Source of the DNA: Weissella confusa
GTDB taxonomy: Bacteria > Bacillota > Bacilli > Lactobacillales > Lactobacillaceae
Assembly: GCA_016466735.1 (NCBI GenBank)
Contig: JAAOED010000002.1
Coordinates: 150,351 to 214,350 of the forward strand
DNA: 64,000 nt
Direction of reading: 5' to 3'
The position numbers and the translations under genes are program-made. Each line of letters begins with the position of its first letter. The first letter of the stretch is position 1. Shown piece after piece: positions 16,997 to 24,082 of this stretch. The notes beneath the pieces are model-generated. The model was not told the origin of the DNA and ran no database searches. It saw nothing but the letters and a program-made list of their open reading frames with translations.

Positions 16997-17719
16997 TCAC
17001 CCCATTTTGGTCATGGCCACCAAGTCTTTCAACTGAATACTGCCGTCAAATAAAGCACGTCCAATAACAACATCTTGAATACCTGATGCTTGTAACGCAA
17101 TAACGTCATCTATTGTTGAGACCCCTCCGGATGCGATCACATTCGCCGTTGTGAAAGTTGTCTGTAATCGCGTCAACAAAGTCGTATTCGGACCTGACAG
17201 GGTGCCATCTTTAGACACGTCAGTCACAATGAAATTACGAACGCCTAACGTCACCATTTTGGCAATCAAATCATCAAACGTCACATTGGTTGTAGATTCC
17301 CAACCATGAACCGCAACTTGTTCCTCCTTACCATCAATGCCCACTACAATTCGCTGAGCACCGTACATTGCGATAGCTGTCGCGACCAACTCGGGACTAT
17401 CGACGGCGACTGATCCCAACACAACGCGTTGCACTCCCAAAGCTAAATAGCGTTCAATTTGCGCTAATGTACGTATGCCACCGCCCACTTCAATCATCAA
17501 GTCTGTTTGCATCCGAATTGATTGAATTACCGTATCATTAACCGGCAGCCCACTTCTAGCACCGTCTAAATCAACAATATGGACACTTCTCAAACCAGCC
17601 GCCGCAAACGTTTTTGCTTGCGATACCGGATCAGGATTCACGACCGTCACCTCATCAAATGATCCTTGATATAGGCGAACCGATCGTCCTTTATAAAGAT
17701 CGATTGCTGGATAAATCAT
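16997..17719 (-). CDS. hisA: ProFAR isomerase (HisA)
   Basis: A 240-residue barrel enzyme that catalyses the Amadori rearrangement of ProFAR to PRFAR. It begins MIYPAIDLYKGRSVRL with the catalytic Asp at residue 7. The second half carries FIVTDVSKDGTLSGP with the other Asp, and GGGIR and ASGGVS are the phosphate loops. The start chosen overlaps the hisH stop (ATGA); an in-frame codon ten residues earlier lies inside hisH and is unlikely. Confidence 0.94.
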   Translation of the reverse strand: MIYPAIDLYKGRSVRLYQGSFDEVTVVNPDPVSQAKTFAAAGLRSVHIVDLDGARSGLPVNDTVIQSIRMQTDLMIEVGGGIRTLAQIERYLALGVQRVVLGSVAVDSPELVATAIAMYGAQRIVVGIDGKEEQVAVHGWESTTNVTFDDLIAKMVTLGVRNFIVTDVSKDGTLSGPNTTLLTRLQTTFTTANVIASGGVSTIDDVIALQASGIQDVVIGRALFDGSIQLKDLVAMTKMG

Positions 17720-18330
17720 GCTGTCACCATTTTTGCAAAAGCCCGCCAAACCGACAGACCTACCTCTCCTGATTTTTCTGGGTGAAATTGGGTTCCAATG
17801 ACATTCCCTTTCCGAACAACGCTGGGCACAGCAACATCACCATATGCAACATCCGCTACAATATAATCGCGCACTGTATTGACATAGTATGAATGAACAA
17901 AATAGGTATACTTATCCGCCAACTGATCCGCAAGTGGTAGTGCTTGATAAACCCGGTTCTTATTCCACCCCATTTGTGGCACTTTGTAATTTTCTTGTTC
18001 AGGCAGCTCAACCACACTGCCCGGAATTAACCCCAAACCAGTTGTTTCGCCAAATTCTGTTGAGCGATCAAACAACATCTGCATCCCCAGACATACGCCC
18101 AGCACCGGCTTACCATCACGTGCGTAGTCTTGAATTATGCTTGTTAAACCTAATTGATCTAACTGTTGTTTAGCAGATTTAAATGCGCCGACGCCCGGAA
18201 TAATAATGCCATCGGCTTTCATGATTTCGGTTGTTTCGCGAGTCAAGACACCTTGCACACCAACTACTTTCAAAGCCTTCATCACGTTTTGTACATTTCC
18301 TGCACCATAATCAATTATTGCAACTGCCAT
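17716..18330 (-). CDS. hisH: Imidazole glycerol phosphate synthase, glutamine amidotransferase subunit
   Basis: A class I amidotransferase of 204 residues that supplies ammonia to HisF. The catalytic Cys is in PVLGVCLGMQ, and His and Glu are in GTQFHPEKS. The oxyanion region has IPGVGAF. The start MAVAIIDYGAGN has an ideal AGGAGG site; sixty further in-frame codons upstream overlap hisB out of frame and are ignored. Confidence 0.95.
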   Translation of the reverse strand: MAVAIIDYGAGNVQNVMKALKVVGVQGVLTRETTEIMKADGIIIPGVGAFKSAKQQLDQLGLTSIIQDYARDGKPVLGVCLGMQMLFDRSTEFGETTGLGLIPGSVVELPEQENYKVPQMGWNKNRVYQALPLADQLADKYTYFVHSYYVNTVRDYIVADVAYGDVAVPSVVRKGNVIGTQFHPEKSGEVGLSVWRAFAKMVTA

Positions 18331-18343
18331 ATTTCCTCCTATC

Positions 18344-18937
18344 CTACGCCAGCAGTCCCTTACTAGAATTAACCCCCTTGATGTCAGGATTAATTGTAAC
18401 CGCCTGTCGTAATGCCCGGCCTGTCGCCTTAAACATCGCCTCAATCTTGTGGTGTGTATTACGCCCATACAACTCGGTAATGTGAACATTCGCCCGCAAA
18501 TTATCTGCAAAAGCCTGCCAGAAATCCGGAATAGTCTCCGTCTCTAATGCACCCAATTGCGGGGTAGTCAGCTCTGATTGAAAAACCAAATACGACCTGC
18601 CAGACAAATCAATCACTACCCTCACCAGCGCTTCATCCATTGGTACAACTTGATTTCCGTAACGTTCAATGCCCGTTTTGTCGCCTAAAGCTTGCAAAAT
18701 CGCTTGTCCCAGCACAATGCCCACGTCCTCAACAGTGTGATGACTATCGACATCTAAATCGCCCTGTGCGTTAATTTGAAGTGAAAATCTACCGTGAACG
18801 GCCAGTAGCGTCAACATGTGATCAAGATAACCAATTCCGGTGTTAACCTCAATTGGCATCGCATTGTCTAGATTCACCTCCATCGACACTGAGGTTTCAC
18901 CCGTATTTCGATTAATAATCGCTTGTCGATTTTTCAT
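18344..18937 (-). CDS. hisB: Imidazoleglycerol-phosphate dehydratase
   Basis: A monofunctional IGPD (197 residues) without the phosphatase domain of enterobacterial HisB. Two metal-binding motifs are intact: DSHHTVEDVG and NTHHKIEAMFKATGRALR. GIGYLDHMLTLLAVHGRF is also typical. Dephosphorylation is therefore left to HisJ, encoded upstream of the T-box. The ATG at MKNRQAIIN follows AAAGGGTG; an earlier in-frame codon overlaps hisD. Confidence 0.95.
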   Translation of the reverse strand: MKNRQAIINRNTGETSVSMEVNLDNAMPIEVNTGIGYLDHMLTLLAVHGRFSLQINAQGDLDVDSHHTVEDVGIVLGQAILQALGDKTGIERYGNQVVPMDEALVRVVIDLSGRSYLVFQSELTTPQLGALETETIPDFWQAFADNLRANVHITELYGRNTHHKIEAMFKATGRALRQAVTINPDIKGVNSSKGLLA

Positions 18938-18941
18938 CGCG

Positions 18942-20219
18942 TCACACCCTTTCTTCAACAGCACGTGCGTGAGCCTCTAACCCTTCAACTCGCGCCAACA
19001 CCCCAACGGCTTTGACATCAGCTGCCAGAGCTTCCCGGTCATAATACGTATATTGAATCGTTTTTTGAAAATCTGGCACACCTAACGCCGAACTAAATTT
19101 AGCCGTTCCGCCAGTTGGCAAAATGTGATTCGGGCCAGCGTAGTAATCCCCCAGCGGTTCCGAGGCATATCGTCCCACAAAAACCGACCCTGCATTTTTC
19201 ACTTTGTCCAATTTTTCAAAGGCATCGACCACTTGTAGTTCTAGGTGTTCGGGCGCTATTTGATTCATCAGATTAAACATCTCAACTTCAGTCTGCACCA
19301 ACATAATGGCTGACCGAGTCTCTAATGCCCGTTCTGCAATCGCTCGTCGTGGTAGCGTCGCAACTTGCCTTTCCAGCTCAGCTTGAACTGACTTAACTAA
19401 GGCCGGTGAATCGGTAACCAGTAGCGCCCGTGCCATCACATCGTGTTCAGCTTGGGCCAACATATCGGCCGCCACCTCTGAGGGAAGCGCGTTTTCGTCC
19501 GCGATAATACCAACCTCCGACGGTCCCGCAATCATATCGATATCAACCTGTCCAAACACCAATTGCTTTGCAGTGGCCACAAATATATTTCCTGGCCCTG
19601 TAATTTTATCGACAGGCGGAATTGTTTCAGTCCCATACGCCAATGCTGCAATCGCTTGCGCGCCGCCGATTTGATAGATGGCATCAACGCCTGCAATGTC
19701 AGCAGCCACCAACACGTTGGGATTCACCCCCTCAGGCTGAGGCGGTGTTACCATGATAACGTTATTCACACCTGCCAATTTTGCGGGAATTGCATTCATC
19801 AAAACCGATGACGGATATGCAGCAGACCCTCCCGGAACATAAATGCCAATTGCGTCTAGCGGAGTTACTTTTATCCCTCGAATCACACCCGGGCGCCTGG
19901 TATCTTCAAATCCTTGTGTTCGTTCCCGTTCGTGAAAACTCGTGATATTGGCCGCAGCTTCCCTTAATGCAGCCAACGCTTCTGGTTCCACCGATTGATA
20001 AGCTTCCTGAATTTCGTCATCTGTCACTTGCAACGTCTCTAGCGATACGCCATCAAATTTTTGTGATAACGATAACAGCGCTGCATCTCCCTCGGTACGC
20101 ACTTGTTCAATAATTGCACTTACCTGAGCCTGAACCTCTACGTCTTGTCCAGTTACTTGTGTCGTTAGCGCTTCAAGATAGTCCGTGATCTCGCCAGATT
20201 GTAATACCTTAATCGTCAT
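18942..20219 (-). CDS. hisD: Histidinol dehydrogenase
   Basis: A 425-residue zinc enzyme that performs the last two oxidations to histidine. Hallmarks: IYVPGGSAAYPSSVLM, the NAD-binding area TGPGNIFVATAK, the zinc and catalytic region EVGIIADENA...AEHDVMARALL, IAPEHLEL with its conserved Glu-His, and AGPNHILPTGG. The start MTIKVLQ follows AAAGGTG and overlaps the hisZG coding end by eleven bases, so translation is coupled. Confidence 0.95.
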   Translation of the reverse strand: MTIKVLQSGEITDYLEALTTQVTGQDVEVQAQVSAIIEQVRTEGDAALLSLSQKFDGVSLETLQVTDDEIQEAYQSVEPEALAALREAAANITSFHERERTQGFEDTRRPGVIRGIKVTPLDAIGIYVPGGSAAYPSSVLMNAIPAKLAGVNNVIMVTPPQPEGVNPNVLVAADIAGVDAIYQIGGAQAIAALAYGTETIPPVDKITGPGNIFVATAKQLVFGQVDIDMIAGPSEVGIIADENALPSEVAADMLAQAEHDVMARALLVTDSPALVKSVQAELERQVATLPRRAIAERALETRSAIMLVQTEVEMFNLMNQIAPEHLELQVVDAFEKLDKVKNAGSVFVGRYASEPLGDYYAGPNHILPTGGTAKFSSALGVPDFQKTIQYTYYDREALAADVKAVGVLARVEGLEAHARAVEERV

Positions 20220-21813
20220 ATTTTTCACCTTTCACCAATTGTGTTTGCAATGACTGCACCAGTTGTTTAATCGCTACTTCGTGTTGCCGTAAAGCGTTCG
20301 GTGTCACCACTAGTCGTGTCGAGATGGCACTAATATCCTCAAAAATTTTCAGATGATTTTCAGCCAAAGTTCTACCGGTTTCCGTTAAATCAACAATGGC
20401 ATCTGCTAACCCCGTCAAAGGTGCTAACTCAACTGACCCTTCCAGCTTTATCATCTCCACATCTTCACCTTTCGCTTCGAAATATCGCTTAGTCACTTGC
20501 GGATATTTCGTGGCAATCTTTTTCCGACCCGTTCGACTCATATCCCAACTAGGTAGTGAAGCTAAAATAAACTTCGCCTGCCCTGTTTTCAAATCCAACA
20601 TGTTGTAGTGCGTAAGTTGATCAAGTTCTTCTAGCACATCAGAACCAACAATACCAACGTCACCAATACCCCGGTCCAGATATTTCACAACATCCTGTGA
20701 CTTCACTAAAATAAACGCCAAACGTTGATTATCAGATTTAAAAATAAGTCGACGCTGTCGATTATCCAAAGAACTAACATCGACCCCCGCCTGTTTCAAA
20801 ATGGGCAATACAGCATCTGCTACGCGTCCTTTCGCAAGGACAAATGTAACCGGTTGATCAGCTTCCTGAGTTTGGGAAAGATTCATTAAATTATCAATCC
20901 CCAACGCTGCTCCAACCGCTGGCAAAGCATGGCCTTTATAATCGCTCAATAACTGATCATAACGTCCGCCACTAAAGACATAGCCTGCAGCATCTGCAGT
21001 GTACCCTTTAAACATTGTCCCGGTGTAGTAGGACTGTTCTGGTTTTGCCGCCAAATCATACGTCACTATAGCGTCTGGAAAATCCGCCAAAACGGTTGCT
21101 TTAATTTCTTGCAAACGTTGAACAATTCCGCGCAAGGGTTCCGTATTTGGTAAAGCCGCTAAAATTTGATCACTTTGCCGGAACATTAATGGCAAGTCTC
21201 GAAAAGTCGTTTTAATCGCTTTATTAAGCGTTGTTTGATCAAGTAACGCAACAAAGTTCGTTAGTTCCTTGTTATAAACAGCATCCATCAGGTCAGATTG
21301 TAAGTACTGCGGCACTTGCCAGGTCTGTAACAACGCTGGCATTAATCTCACATCAGAAAGTTCCACTTCGACAGTTTTAAATCCAGCAATTCTAGATGTT
21401 TCTATCATCCGTTCTATGGCTTCAATCTCAGCCGAGCAATCTGCAACACCAATTAGCTCTATCCCCATTTGCGTCGTCTGGTTATATGTACCTGACAGCG
21501 GCTCTGTTGGCCGAAATACGTCACCTAAATAATACAAATTAATATTCGGTTGATTTAATTTCATCGCTCTTACAAACCGGGCCACCGGCAACGTCATATC
21601 TGCGCGTAAAGCCACTTCTTCTCCTAACACGCTCAGCATCTTTTGGGTTGGTGTGTGCGCAAATACAGTTGATTGTTCAATTAACGAGGTCGCAATCGGT
21701 TGATACTGTTGTTCGTTGTAATAATTAATAATCTCTTGGGTAATGACTAGCTTTTTTTGTAAAGTTTCGCCGAATTCGTCACGTGCACCCGCTGGTAATG
21801 CGATTGGTTGCAT
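20209..21813 (-). CDS. hisZG: Fused HisZ-HisG: ATP phosphoribosyltransferase, regulatory plus catalytic
   Basis: This 534-residue chain opens the pathway by joining ATP and PRPP. Residues 1 to about 315 are HisZ, a histidyl-tRNA-synthetase-like regulator: ALRADMTLPVARFV, YYLGDVFRP, MGIELIGV and the late GYVFSGGRYDQLLSDYKG. Residues about 320-534 are a short-form HisG: VTFVLAKGRV, GIGDVGIVGSDVLEE, KIATKYPQVTKRYF, LEGSVELAPLTGLADAIVDLTETGRTL, the last being the PRPP loop. In most organisms using short HisG, the two are separate genes. No stop or frameshift lies between the halves. AGGAGG precedes the ATG, and a T-box leader lies just upstream. Confidence 0.93.
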   Translation of the reverse strand: MQPIALPAGARDEFGETLQKKLVITQEIINYYNEQQYQPIATSLIEQSTVFAHTPTQKMLSVLGEEVALRADMTLPVARFVRAMKLNQPNINLYYLGDVFRPTEPLSGTYNQTTQMGIELIGVADCSAEIEAIERMIETSRIAGFKTVEVELSDVRLMPALLQTWQVPQYLQSDLMDAVYNKELTNFVALLDQTTLNKAIKTTFRDLPLMFRQSDQILAALPNTEPLRGIVQRLQEIKATVLADFPDAIVTYDLAAKPEQSYYTGTMFKGYTADAAGYVFSGGRYDQLLSDYKGHALPAVGAALGIDNLMNLSQTQEADQPVTFVLAKGRVADAVLPILKQAGVDVSSLDNRQRRLIFKSDNQRLAFILVKSQDVVKYLDRGIGDVGIVGSDVLEELDQLTHYNMLDLKTGQAKFILASLPSWDMSRTGRKKIATKYPQVTKRYFEAKGEDVEMIKLEGSVELAPLTGLADAIVDLTETGRTLAENHLKIFEDISAISTRLVVTPNALRQHEVAIKQLVQSLQTQLVKGEKYDD

Positions 21814-21837
21814 ACGAATCCTCCTTGTTTTTAGGTA

Positions 21838-22145
21838 TAAAAAAAGTCCTCAACAGCACTTGCGCACTGTTGAGGACGATCACTCGTGTTCCCACCTCAT
21901 GTTTAGCATTTTTTCACAAAAATACTCTCAGTAACTGTGTAATCGAGCCACTCGTTTTAAAACAACGGCTACTGCGATCAAAACAGTCAGTCCATTAACG
22001 GAGACTACCCGGAAAAATTTTGACGCCATGTCATTGGGTGTGATTCAGTAAGGCACTAGATTCCCATCTCATTGCTCTCGCTTAGGAACTTTCTGTACAA
22101 GTACGCTTACCTACTAGTCCAACAATCTTTCAAATCGATTTGTTA
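21838..22145 (-). promoter_or_regulatory. Histidine T-box riboswitch leader with terminator
   Basis: The leader senses uncharged tRNA-His. The T-box sequence GAGGTGGGAACACG lies at 21885-21898. The competing terminator is GTCCTCAACAG with CTGTTGAGGAC (21846-21877), then seven U residues. The 5' part has the AGTA...GAA arrangement of the specifier loop, and the codon after GAAT is CAC (22040-22042), a histidine codon followed by A. Uncharged tRNA-His should favour the antiterminator and his expression. Confidence 0.88.
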
Positions 22146-22151
22146 GACACA

Positions 22152-22179
22152 ATATTACACCGTTAAATGACAAAGTCAA
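22152..22179 (-). promoter_or_regulatory. Promoter of the his operon
   Basis: TTGACT and TAATAT with 16-base spacing, placed so that transcription begins at the start of the T-box leader. Confidence 0.7.
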
Positions 22180-22188
22180 CATCACAAT

Positions 22189-23058
22189 CTAATCGTTTTT
22201 TAATTTTTCATCCAACTGATCCACCGTCTGAGCCAACTGATGATAGCCATGTCCAACATCCATTACCATGTGCGCATCAGACCCGTATACTAGCGAAATG
22301 CCCAATTGAAGCGCCTTCACCACAATCGGAATCGTTGGATACGCACTATTGCTTAGTGGCTTATATAAGCCCGCTGCATTATAGTCTAGTTCGTACCCCA
22401 CCTTCTTAATTTCAAACAAAACTTCATCAATCATCGCCAACGTTTCGCTGTCATAGCCCGTCCAATCAAAGGCATCTTGAAACTTATTAATGAGCGTCAT
22501 ATGCCCAATACGAATTTTAGCCGAGGTTGTAAATGGAAACGTAACTGACTGCAAAAGCGTCTGAAAGTAATTTTGAAATAAACGTTGTGGCTGCCCCAAT
22601 TGCTGTTGAAAATGTTGCCGTAAAATATCTGGTGATCCATCAATCATAGCTAGATTTTGATTATCGCTTGGCATGAAATGAACTGATAACACAATCTCTT
22701 CAATAACGTCATCATAACGGGTTAGTAACTCCTGGGTTTCCTGTTCAAACCCCACCAGATAGTCAACTTCTAACCCAACAATAATCTGTATTTCTTTTTC
22801 ATACTTCCGCTTCAATTGTTGCACGCGTTCAAAATAGCGATTAATTTCGCCAACCGCCATTGCTGTTTCGGCTAAATACGATTCATCGTGCACACTCTGC
22901 GCGATAAACCGTTCTGGAAGCGGCGCATGCTCAGTAATAACATATTCTGAAAAACCTAATTGAATGGCTTTTTGAATATATTGTTCAACATCTTCATCCG
23001 ATCCGTGATGCGACAAGTTTGTATGCGTATGCCCGTCCTTCTTTTTGACCCAGTACAT
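22189..23058 (-). CDS. hisJ: Histidinol-phosphatase, PHP family
   Basis: A 289-residue metal-dependent phosphatase that turns histidinol phosphate into histidinol. PHP metal ligands are visible in DGHTHTNLS (residues 7-15), ITEHAPL, GLEVDYLVG, LSVHF, IRIGHMTLINKF and YGSDAH near the C-terminus. It supplies the step missing from the monofunctional HisB. It sits between the tRNA cluster and the T-box, so it has transcription separate from the T-box-controlled genes. The second ATG (MYWVKKKDG) is chosen because GGGGG would abut the first. Confidence 0.92.
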   Translation of the reverse strand: MYWVKKKDGHTHTNLSHHGSDEDVEQYIQKAIQLGFSEYVITEHAPLPERFIAQSVHDESYLAETAMAVGEINRYFERVQQLKRKYEKEIQIIVGLEVDYLVGFEQETQELLTRYDDVIEEIVLSVHFMPSDNQNLAMIDGSPDILRQHFQQQLGQPQRLFQNYFQTLLQSVTFPFTTSAKIRIGHMTLINKFQDAFDWTGYDSETLAMIDEVLFEIKKVGYELDYNAAGLYKPLSNSAYPTIPIVVKALQLGISLVYGSDAHMVMDVGHGYHQLAQTVDQLDEKLKND

Positions 23059-23071
23059 AAATACCATCCCC

Positions 23072-23095
23072 CAATGACTAAGATTGGTGTCATTG
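23072..23095 (-). other. Small hairpin next to the hisJ ribosome site
   Basis: CAATGAC pairs with GTCATTG around a ten-base loop, immediately before GGGGG. An alternative CCAAT/ATTGG pairing within the same bases is possible. Confidence 0.3.
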
Positions 23096-23195
23096 TATCA
23101 TACCGAATATCAATCTCGAACCATCTCATCGGGGCATTGGCTTCAATTCGTTTAGTGTACTTGCATCCAAGCATTTACACATTGTTAAGATACAA

Positions 23196-23245
23196 AAAAG
23201 ACGTTCGATTTCTCGAACGTCTTACTTGTAACCCGAAGGTCTTTA
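23196..23245 (-). terminator. Terminator of the tRNA cluster within a 50-bp repeated module
   Basis: Same hairpin (AGACGTTCGA/TCGAACGTCT) and same upstream bases as 14390-14439, followed by six T residues on the minus strand. It ends the tRNA operon right after the last tRNA-Leu. Confidence 0.88.
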
Positions 23246-23250
23246 GATTA

Positions 23251-23334
23251 TGCCGTCGGTGGGGGTCGAACCCACACTCCCTTGCGGGAACTGGATTTTG
23301 AGTCCAGCGCGTCTGCCTATTCCGCCACAACGGC
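23251..23334 (-). tRNA. tRNA-Leu(CAA), copy 2
   Basis: An 84-base class II tRNA with a long variable arm. The anticodon loop CTCAAAA gives CAA, reading UUG. The acceptor stem GCCGTTG/CGACGGC is intact, with discriminator A. CCA is not encoded. It is identical to the copy at 23389. Confidence 0.95.
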
Positions 23335-23388
23335 ATGATTATTATTAGATAAGACCTGAGGCCTGCTTGGAAACCCGAAGATTTCCGA

Positions 23389-23472
23389 TGCCGTCGGTGG
23401 GGGTCGAACCCACACTCCCTTGCGGGAACTGGATTTTGAGTCCAGCGCGTCTGCCTATTCCGCCACAACGGC
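23389..23472 (-). tRNA. tRNA-Leu(CAA), copy 1
   Basis: Identical in sequence to the next downstream tRNA-Leu gene. The 54-base spacer carries a remnant (CTTCGGGTTTCC) resembling the start of the terminator module, so the gene and its flank were probably duplicated together. Confidence 0.95.
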
Positions 23473-23516
23473 ATATCTAATATTAATCGGATGATAGAAA
23501 GTTTAAAACTTTCAAG

Positions 23517-23590
23517 GGCGGTAGATGGGAATCGAACCCACGCATGTCGGTACCACAAACCGATGTGTTAACCACTTCACCACTACCGCC
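23517..23590 (-). tRNA. tRNA-His(GTG)
   Basis: The anticodon loop TTGTGGT gives GTG. An extra 5' G pairs with C at the 3' end (GGCGGTAG/CTACCGCC), the identity mark of tRNA-His. This is the ligand sensed by the his T-box 1.4 kb away. Confidence 0.95.
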
Positions 23591-23603
23591 ATTATCTATC
23601 AAG

Positions 23604-23674
23604 CAGGGGTAGAGGGAATCGAACCCCCACCAACGGTTTTGGAGACCGTCGTTCTACCGTTAAACTATACCCCT
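23604..23674 (-). tRNA. tRNA-Trp(CCA)
   Basis: The acceptor AGGGGTA/TACCCCT and the anticodon loop CTCCAAA give CCA; discriminator G. Confidence 0.94.
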
Positions 23675-23701
23675 ATAATGGAATGTATTATTAAATTCCA
23701 A

Positions 23702-23774
23702 TGGCGCGGGAGGGAATCGAACCCCCGACACTACGAGCTTCAATCGTATGCTCTACCAACTGAGCTACCGAGCC
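23702..23774 (-). tRNA. tRNA-Phe(GAA) with an acceptor-stem mismatch
   Basis: The anticodon loop TTGAAGC gives GAA. The acceptor strands read GGCTCGG and CCGCGCC, leaving U4 opposite C69 where an A would pair. All other stems are sound, so it may still work. Confidence 0.92.
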
Positions 23775-23780
23775 ATTTAA

Positions 23781-23854
23781 CGGTCACAACGGGATTCGAA
23801 CCCGTGATCTTTCGCGTGACAGGCGAACGTCCTAACCAACTAGACCATGCGACC
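23781..23854 (-). tRNA. tRNA-Asp(GTC)
   Basis: The anticodon loop CTGTCAC gives GTC. The acceptor GGTCGCA/TGTGACC has one G-U pair; discriminator G. Confidence 0.95.
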
Positions 23855-23856
23855 AA

Positions 23857-23929
23857 TGGACGTTACAGGGATCGAACCTGTGACCCCCTGCTTGTAAGGC
23901 AGGTGCTCTCCCAGCTGAGCTAAACGTCC
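23857..23929 (-). tRNA. tRNA-Val(TAC)
   Basis: The anticodon loop CTTACAA gives TAC; acceptor GGACGTT/AACGTCC. It is the first tRNA of the cluster. Confidence 0.95.
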
Positions 23930-23975
23930 ATTATGTTTTGTGCTTTGCGATATCTCTCGCTCAACAACAAAAATT

Positions 23976-24004
23976 ATTATACATACCTTCTGAACACTTT
24001 GCAA
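23976..24004 (-). promoter_or_regulatory. Promoter of the seven-tRNA cluster
   Basis: TTGCAA and a perfect TATAAT with 17-base spacing read toward tRNA-Val. The same hexamers and spacing drive tRNA-Cys at 36880. Confidence 0.8.
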
Positions 24005-24015
24005 CCCCTTTTTTA

Positions 24016-24056
24016 AAATAAAAAGCACACAATGCATTTTCATTGTGTGCTTTTCG
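24016..24056 (-). terminator. Terminator of the acidic-repeat giant gene
   Basis: AGCACACAATG pairs with CATTGTGTGCT around a six-base loop, with A/T runs on both sides. Confidence 0.85.
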
Positions 24057-24060
24057 TATG

Positions 24061-24082
24061 AAACGTTGATATATCAACGTTT
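24061..24082. repeat. Perfect 22-bp palindrome at the stop codon of the giant gene
   Basis: Half-site AAACGTTGATA followed directly by its reverse complement. It overlaps the TAA stop codon and precedes the terminator hairpin. Confidence 0.8.

Noticed and set aside
23175..23558. Open frame of 127 codons containing an internal duplication
   Set aside because: The duplication is just the two identical tRNA-Leu genes read as codons.
23525..23923. Open frame of 132 codons across the tRNA cluster
   Set aside because: It runs antisense through the tRNA-His, Trp, Phe, Asp and Val genes. The apparent protein is an artefact of tRNA sequence.
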